From positions 1-64,000 of the forward strand of contig CAJIZF010000006.1 in the NCBI GenBank assembly GCA_905181835.1: 64,000 bases of DNA, in the 5' to 3' direction. The notes under the pieces are model-generated. The model did not search any database. It was not told the origin of the DNA and saw only the letters and a program-made list of their open reading frames with translations. Source of the stretch: an uncultured Flavobacteriaceae bacterium. Lineage in GTDB: Bacteria > Bacteroidota > Bacteroidia > Flavobacteriales > Flavobacteriaceae. Shown piece by piece: positions 26,739-36,203 of the stretch. Position 1 is the first letter of the stretch, and every line of letters begins with the position of its first letter. The translations under genes were made by a program, and so were the position numbers.

Positions 26739-29237
26739 ATGAAATTAACTACTTTTATTTTTTCTGTATTTTTATTTACAATGAGTATAGTAATTGCTCA
26801 ACAACCTGAAAAACCAACATCTTCTCAATTATATCATCAACTTCAAAATTTAAATTTTCTGGGATCTGTTATGTACATAGCTGCGCATCCAGATGATGAA
26901 AATACTCGTTTAATTTCTTATTTATCTAATGATATTCACGCTAGAACTGCTTATTTATCGCTGACAAGAGGCGATGGTGGACAAAATTTAGTAGGTTCAG
27001 AGATCAGAGAATTATTAGGAGTTGTTAGAACTCAAGAATTAATTGCAGCCAGAAAAAAAGATGGTGGAGAGCAGTTTTTTACAAGAGCTAACGATTTTGG
27101 CTACTCTAAACATCCTGACGAAACTCTTGAAATTTGGAATAAAAGTGAAATTTTGAGTGATGTTGTTCTAAATATTAGACGTTTTAAACCCGATCTTATC
27201 ATCAACCGATTCAATCATAGAAATCCTGGCAGTACTCATGGTCACCATACATCGTCAGCCATGCTGAGTTTTGAAGCTTTTGATTTGGTCGGAAAGGCTA
27301 ATGAATATCCAAATTCAGCCAAACAATATGGAGTTTGGCTACCAAAAAGATTATTATTTAATACTTCCTGGTGGTTTTATGGATCTAAAGAGAATTTTGA
27401 AAAAGCAAATAAGAAAAATCTGTTAACTGTAGAGACCGGTAATTATTATACAGCATTAGGTTTGTCTAATGGTGAAATTGCTGCCTCAAGTCGAAGCATG
27501 CACAAATCTCAGGGATTTGGTAATACAGGAGTTCGAGGTAAGCAAACTGAATATTTAGAATTTTTAAAGGGCGATTTTCCACAAAACAAGTTGAATTTGT
27601 TTGATGGTATCAATACAACTTGGTCGAGAATTGAGGGTGGTAATAAAATTGGTGATATTCTTTACTCTATGGAGGATAATTTTAATTTCACAAACCCTTC
27701 TACGATGATTCCTAAATTATTAAACGCTTACGAGCTACTTTTAAAATTACCTGAAAGCCATTGGAAGGTTGTTAAATTAAAAGAATTGAAAGCATTAATT
27801 GCAAATTGCGCTGGGCTTTATTTAGAGGTAGTTTCAAATCAACAAAATATTGTTCCCAATGGTGATGTTACGTTCACAGTTGAAGCCATAAACAGATCGA
27901 ACACTCCAATAACTATTAAACGTATTTCATCGCCTCTAGTTATTTTTCCAGCTTCACTTAAAGAATATACTTTAGAAATGAATGAAAAGTATAATTTGGA
28001 AAGTACCTTAGGCACTTTTTCAGGTAAAGATTATAGTAGTCCTTATTGGTTAAACGAAAATGGTACCATGGGAATGTATCATGTTAATGATAAAAGTATT
28101 TTAGGATATCCTGAAAAATCAATGAAATTTCCTGTTAAATTTCATTTATCAATTAACGATGTTGATATAAATTTTGAGAGAAATATTGTATATAAATTTA
28201 ATGATCCTGTAGATGGAGAAGTTTATCAACCTTTTACTATATTACCTGAAGCTACTTGCAGTATTAAAGAAAAAGTAATCATTTTTTCTGATCAAAAAAG
28301 TAAAATAGTCCCTGTACACATTCTAGCTGGTAAAGATAATATTGAAGGGTTTATTACCTTAAACTCACCAGAAGGTTGGGTTATAAAACCTCAAAGCCAT
28401 CCATTTTCAGTTGAAAAAAAAGGAGATCAATCAATCGTATATTTTGAAGTTTCGCCTCCAAAAAAAATAAGTGAAGGTCAACTTAATCCAATTATTCAAA
28501 TTGGAGAAAAAACCTACGATAAAGAATTACACATCTTGGATTATAAATACATTCCTCTCCAACAAGTATTGATGAAATCTGAATCAAAAGTTGTCCATTT
28601 GATTCTACAAAAAAAAGGTGAAAACATTGGTTATATTGAAGGTGCAGGTGATTCAGTTCCAGAAAGTTTAGAGCAAATTGGATACCAAGTTACTCGTATC
28701 AAGCCTGCAGAAATAACTTACGATAAACTAGTTAAATTTGACGCTATTGTCATGGGAATTAGAGCCTATAATACGGTTCCAGAATTAGAATTTAAACAAG
28801 TTGAATTAAATCGATATATTGAAAATGGTGGGAACTTAATACTTCAATACAACACAAGCCATCGTTTGATTACAAAAGATATTGCTCCATTTCAAATCGA
28901 ATTGTCCAGAGATCGGGTGACAGATGAGTTTTCTGAGGTATCGTTTTTAGCTCCACAACATCCCATATTAAATTATCCAAATAAAATTAGTGTGAATGAT
29001 TTTGAGAATTGGGTGCAAGAACGTGGTCTTTATTTTCCGAATAAATGGGCTAAAGAATTTACCCCACTTTTGGGAATGAACGACAAAAATAATAAACTTA
29101 CGAAAGGTGCTTTGTTAGTTGCACCATACGGCAAAGGATATTACATTTATACAGGAATTAGTTTCTTTAGAGAATTACCTGCAGGAGTTCCTGGAGCATA
29201 CCGTTTATTTGCCAATATGTTATCAATTGGAAAATAA
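26739..29237 (+). CDS. Secreted PIG-L-family deacetylase
   Basis: An 832-residue exported protein. The signal peptide ends about residue 20 (IVIAQQ). The PIG-L/LmbE zinc hydrolase domain follows with AAHPDDE (48-54) and the metal-binding THGHH (166-170). The middle has two beta-sandwich-like regions, and the C-terminal 170 residues resemble a GATase1-like/ThuA-type domain (VMGIRAYNTVPELEF). Its target is likely an N-acetylated glycan or sugar; this is inferred. It precedes a micro-ORF and a sodium/solute symporter, a grouping common in flavobacteria. Confidence 0.88.
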   Translation: MKLTTFIFSVFLFTMSIVIAQQPEKPTSSQLYHQLQNLNFLGSVMYIAAHPDDENTRLISYLSNDIHARTAYLSLTRGDGGQNLVGSEIRELLGVVRTQELIAARKKDGGEQFFTRANDFGYSKHPDETLEIWNKSEILSDVVLNIRRFKPDLIINRFNHRNPGSTHGHHTSSAMLSFEAFDLVGKANEYPNSAKQYGVWLPKRLLFNTSWWFYGSKENFEKANKKNLLTVETGNYYTALGLSNGEIAASSRSMHKSQGFGNTGVRGKQTEYLEFLKGDFPQNKLNLFDGINTTWSRIEGGNKIGDILYSMEDNFNFTNPSTMIPKLLNAYELLLKLPESHWKVVKLKELKALIANCAGLYLEVVSNQQNIVPNGDVTFTVEAINRSNTPITIKRISSPLVIFPASLKEYTLEMNEKYNLESTLGTFSGKDYSSPYWLNENGTMGMYHVNDKSILGYPEKSMKFPVKFHLSINDVDINFERNIVYKFNDPVDGEVYQPFTILPEATCSIKEKVIIFSDQKSKIVPVHILAGKDNIEGFITLNSPEGWVIKPQSHPFSVEKKGDQSIVYFEVSPPKKISEGQLNPIIQIGEKTYDKELHILDYKYIPLQQVLMKSESKVVHLILQKKGENIGYIEGAGDSVPESLEQIGYQVTRIKPAEITYDKLVKFDAIVMGIRAYNTVPELEFKQVELNRYIENGGNLILQYNTSHRLITKDIAPFQIELSRDRVTDEFSEVSFLAPQHPILNYPNKISVNDFENWVQERGLYFPNKWAKEFTPLLGMNDKNNKLTKGALLVAPYGKGYYIYTGISFFRELPAGVPGAYRLFANMLSIGK

Positions 29238-29255
29238 ATTTTATAAATTAACTCA

Positions 29256-29363
29256 ATGATGGAGGAAAAAAATAAATTTAGTTGGAAAAAAAGCTATACA
29301 TGGGTGATTGTTTTAAATACACTTTACATTGTACTTTTTTACCTATTAATGATTAGCTTTTAA
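29256..29363 (+). CDS. 35-residue membrane peptide ahead of the symporter
   Basis: ATG at 29256 (or 29259) gives a charged N-terminus (MMEEKNKFSWKKSYTWV) and one hydrophobic helix (VIVLNTLYIVLFYLLMISF). It ends 4 bp before the symporter start. Its size, topology and tight coupling suggest a small accessory subunit of the symporter. The function is inferred from position only. Confidence 0.6.
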   Translation: MMEEKNKFSWKKSYTWVIVLNTLYIVLFYLLMISF

Positions 29364-29367
29364 CCGT

Positions 29368-31059
29368 ATGCAATTAATTGATTGGATAGTACTTGGAGGA
29401 ACCTTAGCTTTTATTGTATTGTATGGTACCTACAAAACACGACATAATAAAAATGTAACAGATTATCTAAAGGGTGGCAATTCATCTAACTGGTGGACTA
29501 TTGGACTTAGTGTCATGGCTACTCAAGCGAGTGCCATAACATTTCTCTCAACTCCAGGACAGGCTTTTCATGACGGAATGGGTTTTGTTCAATTTTACTT
29601 TGGGCTTCCAATAGCAATGATCATCATAAGTATGGTATTTATTCCGTTATATCATAAACTAAAAGTATTTACAGCATATGAGTTTTTAGAAACCAGATTT
29701 GATTTAAAAACCAGAACACTGACTGCTGTATTGTTTTTAATTCAAAGAGGTTTAGCAGCTGGGATTACTATTTTTGCCCCCGCTATTATTTTATCTGCTG
29801 TTTTAGGTTGGGATTTAGTTACCTTAAATATTATCATTGGTTTATTAGTTATCATTTATACTGTTAGTGGTGGCACAAAAGCTGTTAGCATAACTCAAAA
29901 GCAACAAATGGGTGTTATTTTTGCTGGAATGTTCTTAACTTTTTTAATTATTTTAAATTATTTACCTCTTGATATTTCATTTGCTAATGCTATTGAACTT
30001 GCAGGAGCTAATGGTAAATTAGATATTTTAGACTTTTCTTTTGACTTTGATAATCGATATACTTTTTGGAGTGGTATAATTGGTGGTACTTTTTTAGCAC
30101 TCTCCTACTTTGGAACTGATCAAAGTCAGGTTCAACGTTACTTAAGCGGTAAATCGGTGCGCCAAAGTCAAATGGGTTTAATAATGAATGGATTGCTAAA
30201 AGTTCCGATGCAATTTTTCATATTATTGGTTGGAGTTATGGTATTTGTTTTTTACCAGTTTAATGAATCTCCCTTAAACTTTAATCCCTCTGCAATTGAA
30301 AATGTAAGAAATTCTGAATTTTCATCTTCATTAATTGATTTAGAAAATGAAAAAAAAGAGTTAGATCTTGTTATTAGAGATCAACAAATTCTCTATGTGA
30401 ACACTCAAAATAATAATGAGCGAAAAGCTATATCAGAAAATATTCTCCATTTAAATTCTATAAAACAAGATTTAAGAGATCAAACTAAAAAATTGATTAC
30501 AAAAGCGAATCCAGAGGCAGAAACAAATGATAAAGACTATGTTTTTATATATTTTATTTTAAATAATTTGCCTCGAGGTTTAATAGGTTTGTTATTGGCA
30601 GTAATCTTGAGTGCAGCGATGTCTAGTACAGCCTCCGAATTAAATGCATTAGCCTCTACTACCGCTATCGATTTGTATAAGAGGAATATTAGTGATAAAA
30701 GTGACAAACACTATGTAAAAGCATCCAAATGGTTTACTTTACTTTGGGGAGTTATAGCAATATCGATAGCCTGCGTAGCAAATCTTTTTGATAATTTAAT
30801 TCAATTAGTAAACATTATTGGATCTATTTTTTATGGCAACGTCTTGGGAATATTTTTATTAGCATTTTTTATTAAATATGTACAAAGCACCTCGGTATTT
30901 ATAGCTGCCTTAATAACACAATTTTTTATTATTTACTTTTGGTATATCGATTTAATGCCTTATTTATGGTTAAATTTGGTAGGATGTTCCTTAGTGATGT
31001 TTATTGCTATTCTTATACAATTTAGTGTCAAAAACAAGACCAATCAACCTAGCTCATAG
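29368..31059 (+). CDS. Sodium:solute symporter family (SSS) transporter
   Basis: A 563-residue SSS-family carrier of the inner membrane using Na+ to drive uptake. The N-terminus has a helix then GGNSSNWWTIGLSVMATQASAITFLSTPG, the family's Na+-site region. GTFLALSYFGTDQSQVQRYLSG is the SSS signature in the middle. An unusual hydrophilic, coiled-coil-like insert occupies residues about 310-385. The substrate is unknown; the PIG-L neighbour suggests sugars. Its last 68 bp, including the stop codon, are repeated 335 bp downstream. Confidence 0.9.
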   Translation: MQLIDWIVLGGTLAFIVLYGTYKTRHNKNVTDYLKGGNSSNWWTIGLSVMATQASAITFLSTPGQAFHDGMGFVQFYFGLPIAMIIISMVFIPLYHKLKVFTAYEFLETRFDLKTRTLTAVLFLIQRGLAAGITIFAPAIILSAVLGWDLVTLNIIIGLLVIIYTVSGGTKAVSITQKQQMGVIFAGMFLTFLIILNYLPLDISFANAIELAGANGKLDILDFSFDFDNRYTFWSGIIGGTFLALSYFGTDQSQVQRYLSGKSVRQSQMGLIMNGLLKVPMQFFILLVGVMVFVFYQFNESPLNFNPSAIENVRNSEFSSSLIDLENEKKELDLVIRDQQILYVNTQNNNERKAISENILHLNSIKQDLRDQTKKLITKANPEAETNDKDYVFIYFILNNLPRGLIGLLLAVILSAAMSSTASELNALASTTAIDLYKRNISDKSDKHYVKASKWFTLLWGVIAISIACVANLFDNLIQLVNIIGSIFYGNVLGIFLLAFFIKYVQSTSVFIAALITQFFIIYFWYIDLMPYLWLNLVGCSLVMFIAILIQFSVKNKTNQPSS

Positions 31060-31064
31060 TCTAT
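30997..31064 (+). repeat. 68-bp direct repeat, donor copy at symporter 3' end
   Basis: Identical over 68 bases to 31332-31399. It covers the last codons, the stop codon and five more bases of the symporter gene, so this copy is the original. Confidence 0.95.
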
Positions 31065-31113
31065 GCTTATTTTATTATAAAATTATCACACTTTTTTGTG
31101 GATATTAATTTAT

Positions 31114-31121
31114 TATCTTTG
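31114..31121 (+). promoter_or_regulatory. -7 element of the K+ channel gene
   Basis: TATCTTTG matches TAnnTTTG and ends 18 bases before the ATG at 31140. A TTG lies 15 bases upstream. Confidence 0.5.
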
Positions 31122-31139
31122 ATATGTAATTTTTAAAAT

Positions 31140-31566
31140 ATGTTGGTAAATATAATTATTGGTGTTTTAGTAATTGGACTAACGATCCTTATCCACGGTT
31201 ATGGTACCATTTATTGGATAAAATTAATCAGAAAAAAATATAAGAAAAAAACGACAAAGTCTTTATCTAAAAAAATTGTTTGGATTCTTATTTACTCAGC
31301 GATCATTTTTACTTTCATTAAATTTTGTAGAATGTTTATTGCTATTCTTATACAATTTAGTGTCAAAAACAAGACCAATCAACCTAGCTCATAGTCTATT
31401 TACCACCTTAGGTTATGGGGATATTACTATAAATTCTGCAAACCGAATGTTGGCAGGTTTTGAAGCAATGAATGGAGTCCTTCTTCTTGGTTGGACAACC
31501 GCAATGATGTTTTCATTACTACAATTAACAGTAAAAGATTTATTGAAAAAAGTAAGCAACGAATGA
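31140..31566 (+). pseudogene. Two-helix potassium channel, disrupted by frameshift and a copied 68-bp segment
   Basis: The first part (from ATG 31140) encodes transmembrane helix 1 and a basic loop (LIRKKYKKKTTKS). The C-terminal part, in the next frame, has the K+ selectivity filter TTLGYGD and helix 2 (GFEAMNGVLLLGWTTAMMFSLL). The frame change is explained by one extra T in the T5 run at 31306-31310; removing it gives SAIILLSLNFVE, the family pattern. Bases 31332-31399 then copy the symporter's 3' end in place of the pore-helix region. So the channel is not functional as sequenced. Confidence 0.85.
31332..31399 (+). repeat. 68-bp direct repeat, inserted copy inside the channel gene
   Basis: Identical to 30997-31064 at an offset of 335 bases. 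It carries the symporter C-terminal coding sequence and stop codon into a place where the pore helix of the channel should be. Confidence 0.95.
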
Positions 31567-31608
31567 AACAAATAATTTTCTAAAATAGAAATCAATTCCT
31601 AGGATGTG

Positions 31609-32745
31609 CTAGTAATATTTTGTTTTTGCTAAAGATTTTTTATAGATCTCCTCATAAAGTGGTACTATTAATTTTGTTTCAAATCGTTGCGCATTCTCTT
31701 TAGCTTTTCTTTTAAACAGTTGGTGAGTACCATTGTTTTCAAGAATTTTAAGGGCGTTTTCAGCCATTTCATCAACGTTTCCTACATCACTTAAATAGCC
31801 ACTCTCACCATGTATATTAACTTCTGGTAAACCACCTGCATTACTTGATATGACAGGAACCCCACAGACCATTGCTTCCAAGGCTACTAAACCAAAACTT
31901 TCATGTTCTGACGGAAGTATAAATAAGTCACTAAAACATAAAATTTTATCAACTTCGTGGCTATTTCCAACAAACAAAACTTTTTCGTCGATTCCCTTTT
32001 TTTTACATAAATTTTCTAAGGATTCTTTTTCAGGCCCATCACCTACTATAACTAGTTTTGCTGGTAATTTTTTTTGAATTCGATCAAATATTTCTATAAC
32101 ATCGTCTACCCGCTTAACTTTTCTAATATTACTTATGTGAGTAATTATTTTCTCATTTTTGGAAGCAATTAATTCTCTTTCACAATCTGAATAAAGATTT
32201 TCATATTTTTTTGTATCGATAAAATTAGGAACCACCTCTATTTCTTTTTTGATATTAAAAAGTCTTAACGTATCGTCTTTTAGACTTTGCGATACGGATG
32301 TAACGGCATCACTATTATTAATACTGAACGTAACAGCTGGTTTATAGAAGGGATGGCTCCCTACTAACGTTATATCAGTTCCATGAAGTGTTGTCACCAT
32401 TGGTATAAAGATACCTTCTTGCGCTAACATTTGTTTAGCCATATAACCAGCATATGCGTGCGGAATGGCATAGTGAACATGAACTATTTCTATTTCATGC
32501 AATTTTGCCATATTTACTAACTTACTAGACAAAGCTAATTCGTAGGGCTGGTAATGAAATAAAGGGTAGTTAGGGACACTTACCTCGTGATAATGAACAT
32601 TATTATGTAAAAGTTGCAATCGAACAGGTTGCTTGTAGGTTATAAAATGAATCTCGTGACCATGTTCTGCCAAAGCAATACCTAATTCAGTTGCTACTAC
32701 TCCACTTCCACCAAAGGTTGGATAACAAACTATTGCAATTTTCAT
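31609..32745 (-). CDS. bshA: N-acetyl-alpha-D-glucosaminyl L-malate synthase BshA
   Basis: BshA is the first enzyme of bacillithiol synthesis, joining UDP-GlcNAc and L-malate. The 378-residue GT4 glycosyltransferase begins with the diagnostic MKIAIVCYPTFGGSGVVATE. It has LHGTDITLVG and the C-terminal nucleotide-sugar site PSEHESFGLVALEAMVCGVPVI, with the catalytic E-x7-E. The ATG has a -7 element 18 bases upstream. No bshB or bshC is within the window. Confidence 0.95.
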   Translation of the reverse strand: MKIAIVCYPTFGGSGVVATELGIALAEHGHEIHFITYKQPVRLQLLHNNVHYHEVSVPNYPLFHYQPYELALSSKLVNMAKLHEIEIVHVHYAIPHAYAGYMAKQMLAQEGIFIPMVTTLHGTDITLVGSHPFYKPAVTFSINNSDAVTSVSQSLKDDTLRLFNIKKEIEVVPNFIDTKKYENLYSDCERELIASKNEKIITHISNIRKVKRVDDVIEIFDRIQKKLPAKLVIVGDGPEKESLENLCKKKGIDEKVLFVGNSHEVDKILCFSDLFILPSEHESFGLVALEAMVCGVPVISSNAGGLPEVNIHGESGYLSDVGNVDEMAENALKILENNGTHQLFKRKAKENAQRFETKLIVPLYEEIYKKSLAKTKYY

Positions 32746-32763
32746 AAGGTTATTTTAGTTAAA

Positions 32764-32771
32764 CAAAATTA
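32764..32771 (-). promoter_or_regulatory. -7 element of bshA
   Basis: The minus strand reads TAATTTTG (TAnnTTTG), 18 bases before the ATG at 32745. It lies just downstream of the GH3 gene's stop region on the same strand. Confidence 0.5.
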
Positions 32772-32779
32772 ATAAAATT

Positions 32780-35695
32780 TTAATCTTCAATTGATTCATA
32801 AATTAGGCCTTGAATATCACTTCGTAAATTATTTTCAATGATACTTTTATTATCTGCAGATGGGTAAGTTCGATTTGATAAGAAAACATAAATAATTTCT
32901 TCATCTGGATCTGCCCAGGTAAAAGTACCTGTAAATCCGCTATGACCAAAACTATTCATGGAAATACAACCACAAGTTGGTCCAATATCATCTAGTTGGG
33001 GTTTGTCAAAACCTACTCCCCGTCTTACATCAGCGTCACAAAAATTACAGGAGTTAAATAGATCTATAGTTTCTGATTTTATGTATTGATCGTTTCCATA
33101 GCTACCATTCCACAAATACATCTGCATGATTTTTGCGATATCATTAGCATTACTAAACAATCCAGCATGACCACTAACGCCTCCTAAAAGTGCAGCACCT
33201 TGGTCATGAACAAAGCCATGAATTTTCTGCATTCTAAAATATTGATCAATTTCTGTTGGAGGTATCATGTCTAAAGTAAACTTCTCTAATGGTAAAAAAG
33301 TGGTACGATTCGCTCCTATTAGTTGATATAACTCATTCTGAACTAAATCTTTGAATTGTTTATTATGGTGACGTTCTAAAAATTCTTTAAGAATATAAAA
33401 AGGTAAATCACTATACTTATACCTTAACCTATTATATAACTCACTTTCCTTGATCTTCAGGTATATCGAATCTTTCATATCATTTCTCACATATAGGTCA
33501 TTAGCTACCTGAATTTCAAAATCATTAGATTTACTTTTTGAGTAATATTTTTTATCTGGTAAATTTAAAGAATCTAAAGTTTCGAGGTAAAAAGGGATCC
33601 ATGATTTAATCCTTGCATAATGCGATAGCATTTCTTTGACAGTAATATTTTCTTTGTTAGTTGCAAAATATTCTGGAAGTAATTCTGAAATTTTAGTATC
33701 TAAGCTTATTGTACTATCATCAACTAATTTCATTACCATTGGCAAGGTTGCTAAAATTTTTGTTAACGATGCTAGATCATAAATATCATTCTCAGAAACT
33801 TTATTTATTTTTTCTTGAGTATGATACCCAAAAGCTTTATTGTAAATGATTTTTCCTTTTCGGGCAACTAGAACTTGTGCGCCTGGCATCATATTCTCTT
33901 TTATTCCATAATTTACTAATGAATCAATTTTTTTCAATTTGGTTGAATTAACTCCAACACTCTCCGGAGTTCCATATTGTAGTCGTTTTTGTAAACGTGT
34001 AAAGTTTGTGGTATTTACTGGAAATTGATTTCCGATTGAAACTGGTAAAGAACCTTTGGCAGTAATAGAACCAAAAATTAATTGTGCAGATAATTCTTGC
34101 GATATTTTGCTATTTTGATACGACAATAAAATACCGTTAATATTAGAAAATGATTGTATATCATTTATTGCGTAAGGTCTTGTAAAAACATCTAAAATGA
34201 CTTTATTAGTCCTTGATATTTCGTAAAGTTTAGTCAGTTCATGATCACTAAATTTATATTCTTTCCATGGGTTGGCATTTGATTTATGAAAACCTATAAT
34301 CGTAAGTTCGTATTCTTTTAGTTTTTCTTTATATTCAGTAATTGAATTAGCTTTAATCCAATCTACTTGGGCATATTTATTTAATTGGTTAAAGAAATAG
34401 GTTCCAGTATCATCTCCCATGTGTACATAAGCAATCTTTGTTTTTTCTATTTTTTTGATTGGTATGATAAGGCGATCATTTTTAAGAACAGTTAGTGCAT
34501 TTTCTATAGCTTTTTCGTAGAGCATATCATCATACGGAGTATTTAAATCTGATAGTAAAGAATTTAACTCGATAGGTTGATAATTATTTAAGCCTACTTT
34601 ATATTTGGCGAATAATATTTTTTTTACTGATCTCGATAATCTTTCTTCTGATATTTTACCCTTCCTAAAGGCTTCAACAATAAGTTGATGCGCTTTGGGA
34701 ATACTTTCTGATATTAACAACACATCATTTCCTGCTAAAAATGCTGCTAAATCTATCTCACCTGGTTTTTTAAAATTTGATGCTCCTTTCATATTTAGAG
34801 CATCTGTAAAAATTAAACCTTGGAAATTTAAATCATTCTGTAACAAATCGGTAACTATTGCTTTAGAAATTGAAGACGGAAATTTTTTTCTTTTTTCTAA
34901 TGCTGGAACATTTAAATGTGCTACCATTACGCTCGATAACCCCTCTTGAAATAAACGCTTATAGGGATGCAATTCAATACTATCCAATCTTTTTTTTGTA
35001 AACGATATCGTAGGTAATATTTTATGTGAATCTAAATCAGTATCACCATGACCGGGAAAATGTTTAGCATTTGCTAATATTCCAGTACTTTGCATACCTC
35101 GCATATATGCTAAAGCTTTATTCGTAACATTATCTCGATCTTCACCAAAAGAGCGATTACCGATGATAGGATTGTCAGGATTGGTATTAATATCAACTAC
35201 AGGAGAAAAATTAATATGCATGCCCATTCGCTTTACATGTGCTCCAATTTGCTTACCAATATCATAAACAATTTCATTATCAGCGATAGCACCTAATGTC
35301 ATATTCCAAGGATAGGCATAAGTAGAATCCAAACGCATTGCTAAACCCCATTCTGCATCCATTGCCATTAATAAAGGAGTTTTTGAAATTTTTTGATATT
35401 GATTACTCAATTTGGCTTGACGAACAGGACCACCCTTAGAAAAAATAATACCACCTATATAGTAATCTTTGATTAGTGAATTTATAAGGTCAGTTTTATC
35501 CTTTGAATCTTTTGAAAAAACATCTACCATAAAAAGTTGCCCAACTTTTTCTTGAATTGACATTGAGTTGTATATACTATCTACCCATTTCTTTTGATTT
35601 GTTTGGTCTTTTTCTGATAGCAAAGGATAAAACTCCTGTGCTGATAAGAAACTGAAAAAAAATAGAATTAAAGTAGTGATGAAAAGTTTTTTCAT
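32780..35695 (-). CDS. Glycoside hydrolase family 3 fused to a serine hydrolase (beta-lactamase fold)
   Basis: A 971-residue exported fusion. After a signal peptide (ending SFLSAQ) the GH3 domain holds KHFPGHGDT (211-219), with the His as general acid and the Asp298 in FTDALNMKGAS as nucleophile, as in NagZ-type N-acetylglucosaminidases. A GH3 C domain follows. The C-terminal 370 residues are a class C beta-lactamase/penicillin-binding fold with SLTK (643-646), YSD (761-763) and HSG (919-921). The likely role is turnover of peptidoglycan or its fragments in the periplasm; this combination of domains is known in Bacteroidota. Confidence 0.92.
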   Translation of the reverse strand: MKKLFITTLILFFFSFLSAQEFYPLLSEKDQTNQKKWVDSIYNSMSIQEKVGQLFMVDVFSKDSKDKTDLINSLIKDYYIGGIIFSKGGPVRQAKLSNQYQKISKTPLLMAMDAEWGLAMRLDSTYAYPWNMTLGAIADNEIVYDIGKQIGAHVKRMGMHINFSPVVDINTNPDNPIIGNRSFGEDRDNVTNKALAYMRGMQSTGILANAKHFPGHGDTDLDSHKILPTISFTKKRLDSIELHPYKRLFQEGLSSVMVAHLNVPALEKRKKFPSSISKAIVTDLLQNDLNFQGLIFTDALNMKGASNFKKPGEIDLAAFLAGNDVLLISESIPKAHQLIVEAFRKGKISEERLSRSVKKILFAKYKVGLNNYQPIELNSLLSDLNTPYDDMLYEKAIENALTVLKNDRLIIPIKKIEKTKIAYVHMGDDTGTYFFNQLNKYAQVDWIKANSITEYKEKLKEYELTIIGFHKSNANPWKEYKFSDHELTKLYEISRTNKVILDVFTRPYAINDIQSFSNINGILLSYQNSKISQELSAQLIFGSITAKGSLPVSIGNQFPVNTTNFTRLQKRLQYGTPESVGVNSTKLKKIDSLVNYGIKENMMPGAQVLVARKGKIIYNKAFGYHTQEKINKVSENDIYDLASLTKILATLPMVMKLVDDSTISLDTKISELLPEYFATNKENITVKEMLSHYARIKSWIPFYLETLDSLNLPDKKYYSKSKSNDFEIQVANDLYVRNDMKDSIYLKIKESELYNRLRYKYSDLPFYILKEFLERHHNKQFKDLVQNELYQLIGANRTTFLPLEKFTLDMIPPTEIDQYFRMQKIHGFVHDQGAALLGGVSGHAGLFSNANDIAKIMQMYLWNGSYGNDQYIKSETIDLFNSCNFCDADVRRGVGFDKPQLDDIGPTCGCISMNSFGHSGFTGTFTWADPDEEIIYVFLSNRTYPSADNKSIIENNLRSDIQGLIYESIED

Positions 35696-35717
35696 AGGTA
35701 AATGAAGTCAACAAAAA

Positions 35718-36203
35718 TTATGCTAAAAATCTTGCATGCCAACTATCTTTTGCCGGCACTTCCCAATTTTCAAGGTAGTCTACCTTGGTGTTTACTAAAT
35801 TATTAAAAACAATTGTATTTTTAGAAATTGACTTTGCTTTGGCCATTTTTTTAAAATCAATTAATGATTTATGGGCTATAAATTCTCCATTGTAGTAGGT
35901 AACATTCATTTTGTCCAGAAGATCTATCTCTAAATCATTTTCTATAGTTTGAATAAAATTAACAGAGGCATCAATACTGCAACCAGATGCTGATGCGTTT
36001 TCTTGATTTAATCCAAAAACAATGAAACGATTGTATTTAATTTCAAAACCAGCCTCCAGATCTTTCCCATGAGCAGTCCAGGTTTTTAAAAATGTTAAAA
36101 TTTTTGGTTCTAGTAATAGTATTTCACTATCACTGAGTTTTCTATTTGATTGGTAAATCCATATTCGTGAATTTTCCGGAAGTTCGTCAAAGTTGATCAC
36201 CAT
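35718..36203 (-). CDS. Conserved Bacteroidota protein of unknown function
   Basis: A 161-residue protein with SRIWIYQSNRKLSDSE, FLKTWTAHGKDLEAGFEI and SGCSIDASVNFIQ. Close relatives are often labelled 'ABC transporter ATPase', but no Walker A, Walker B or signature motif is present, so I reject that name. The conserved Trp, Cys and His residues could form a small binding site. The start overlaps the stop of the CCG Fe-S protein by one base, which links it to electron-transfer genes. Confidence 0.8.
   Translation of the reverse strand: MVINFDELPENSRIWIYQSNRKLSDSEILLLEPKILTFLKTWTAHGKDLEAGFEIKYNRFIVFGLNQENASASGCSIDASVNFIQTIENDLEIDLLDKMNVTYYNGEFIAHKSLIDFKKMAKAKSISKNTIVFNNLVNTKVDYLENWEVPAKDSWHARFLA

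Noticed and set aside
31276-31566. Stand-alone 96-residue ORF with a K+ filter motif
   Set aside because: It lacks helix 1 and begins inside the reading frame of the upstream part. It is the 3' fragment of the disrupted channel.
35718-36203. Annotation as an ABC transporter ATPase
   Set aside because: No Walker A, Walker B or LSGGQ-like signature exists in the 161 residues; the common label is a carried-over error.
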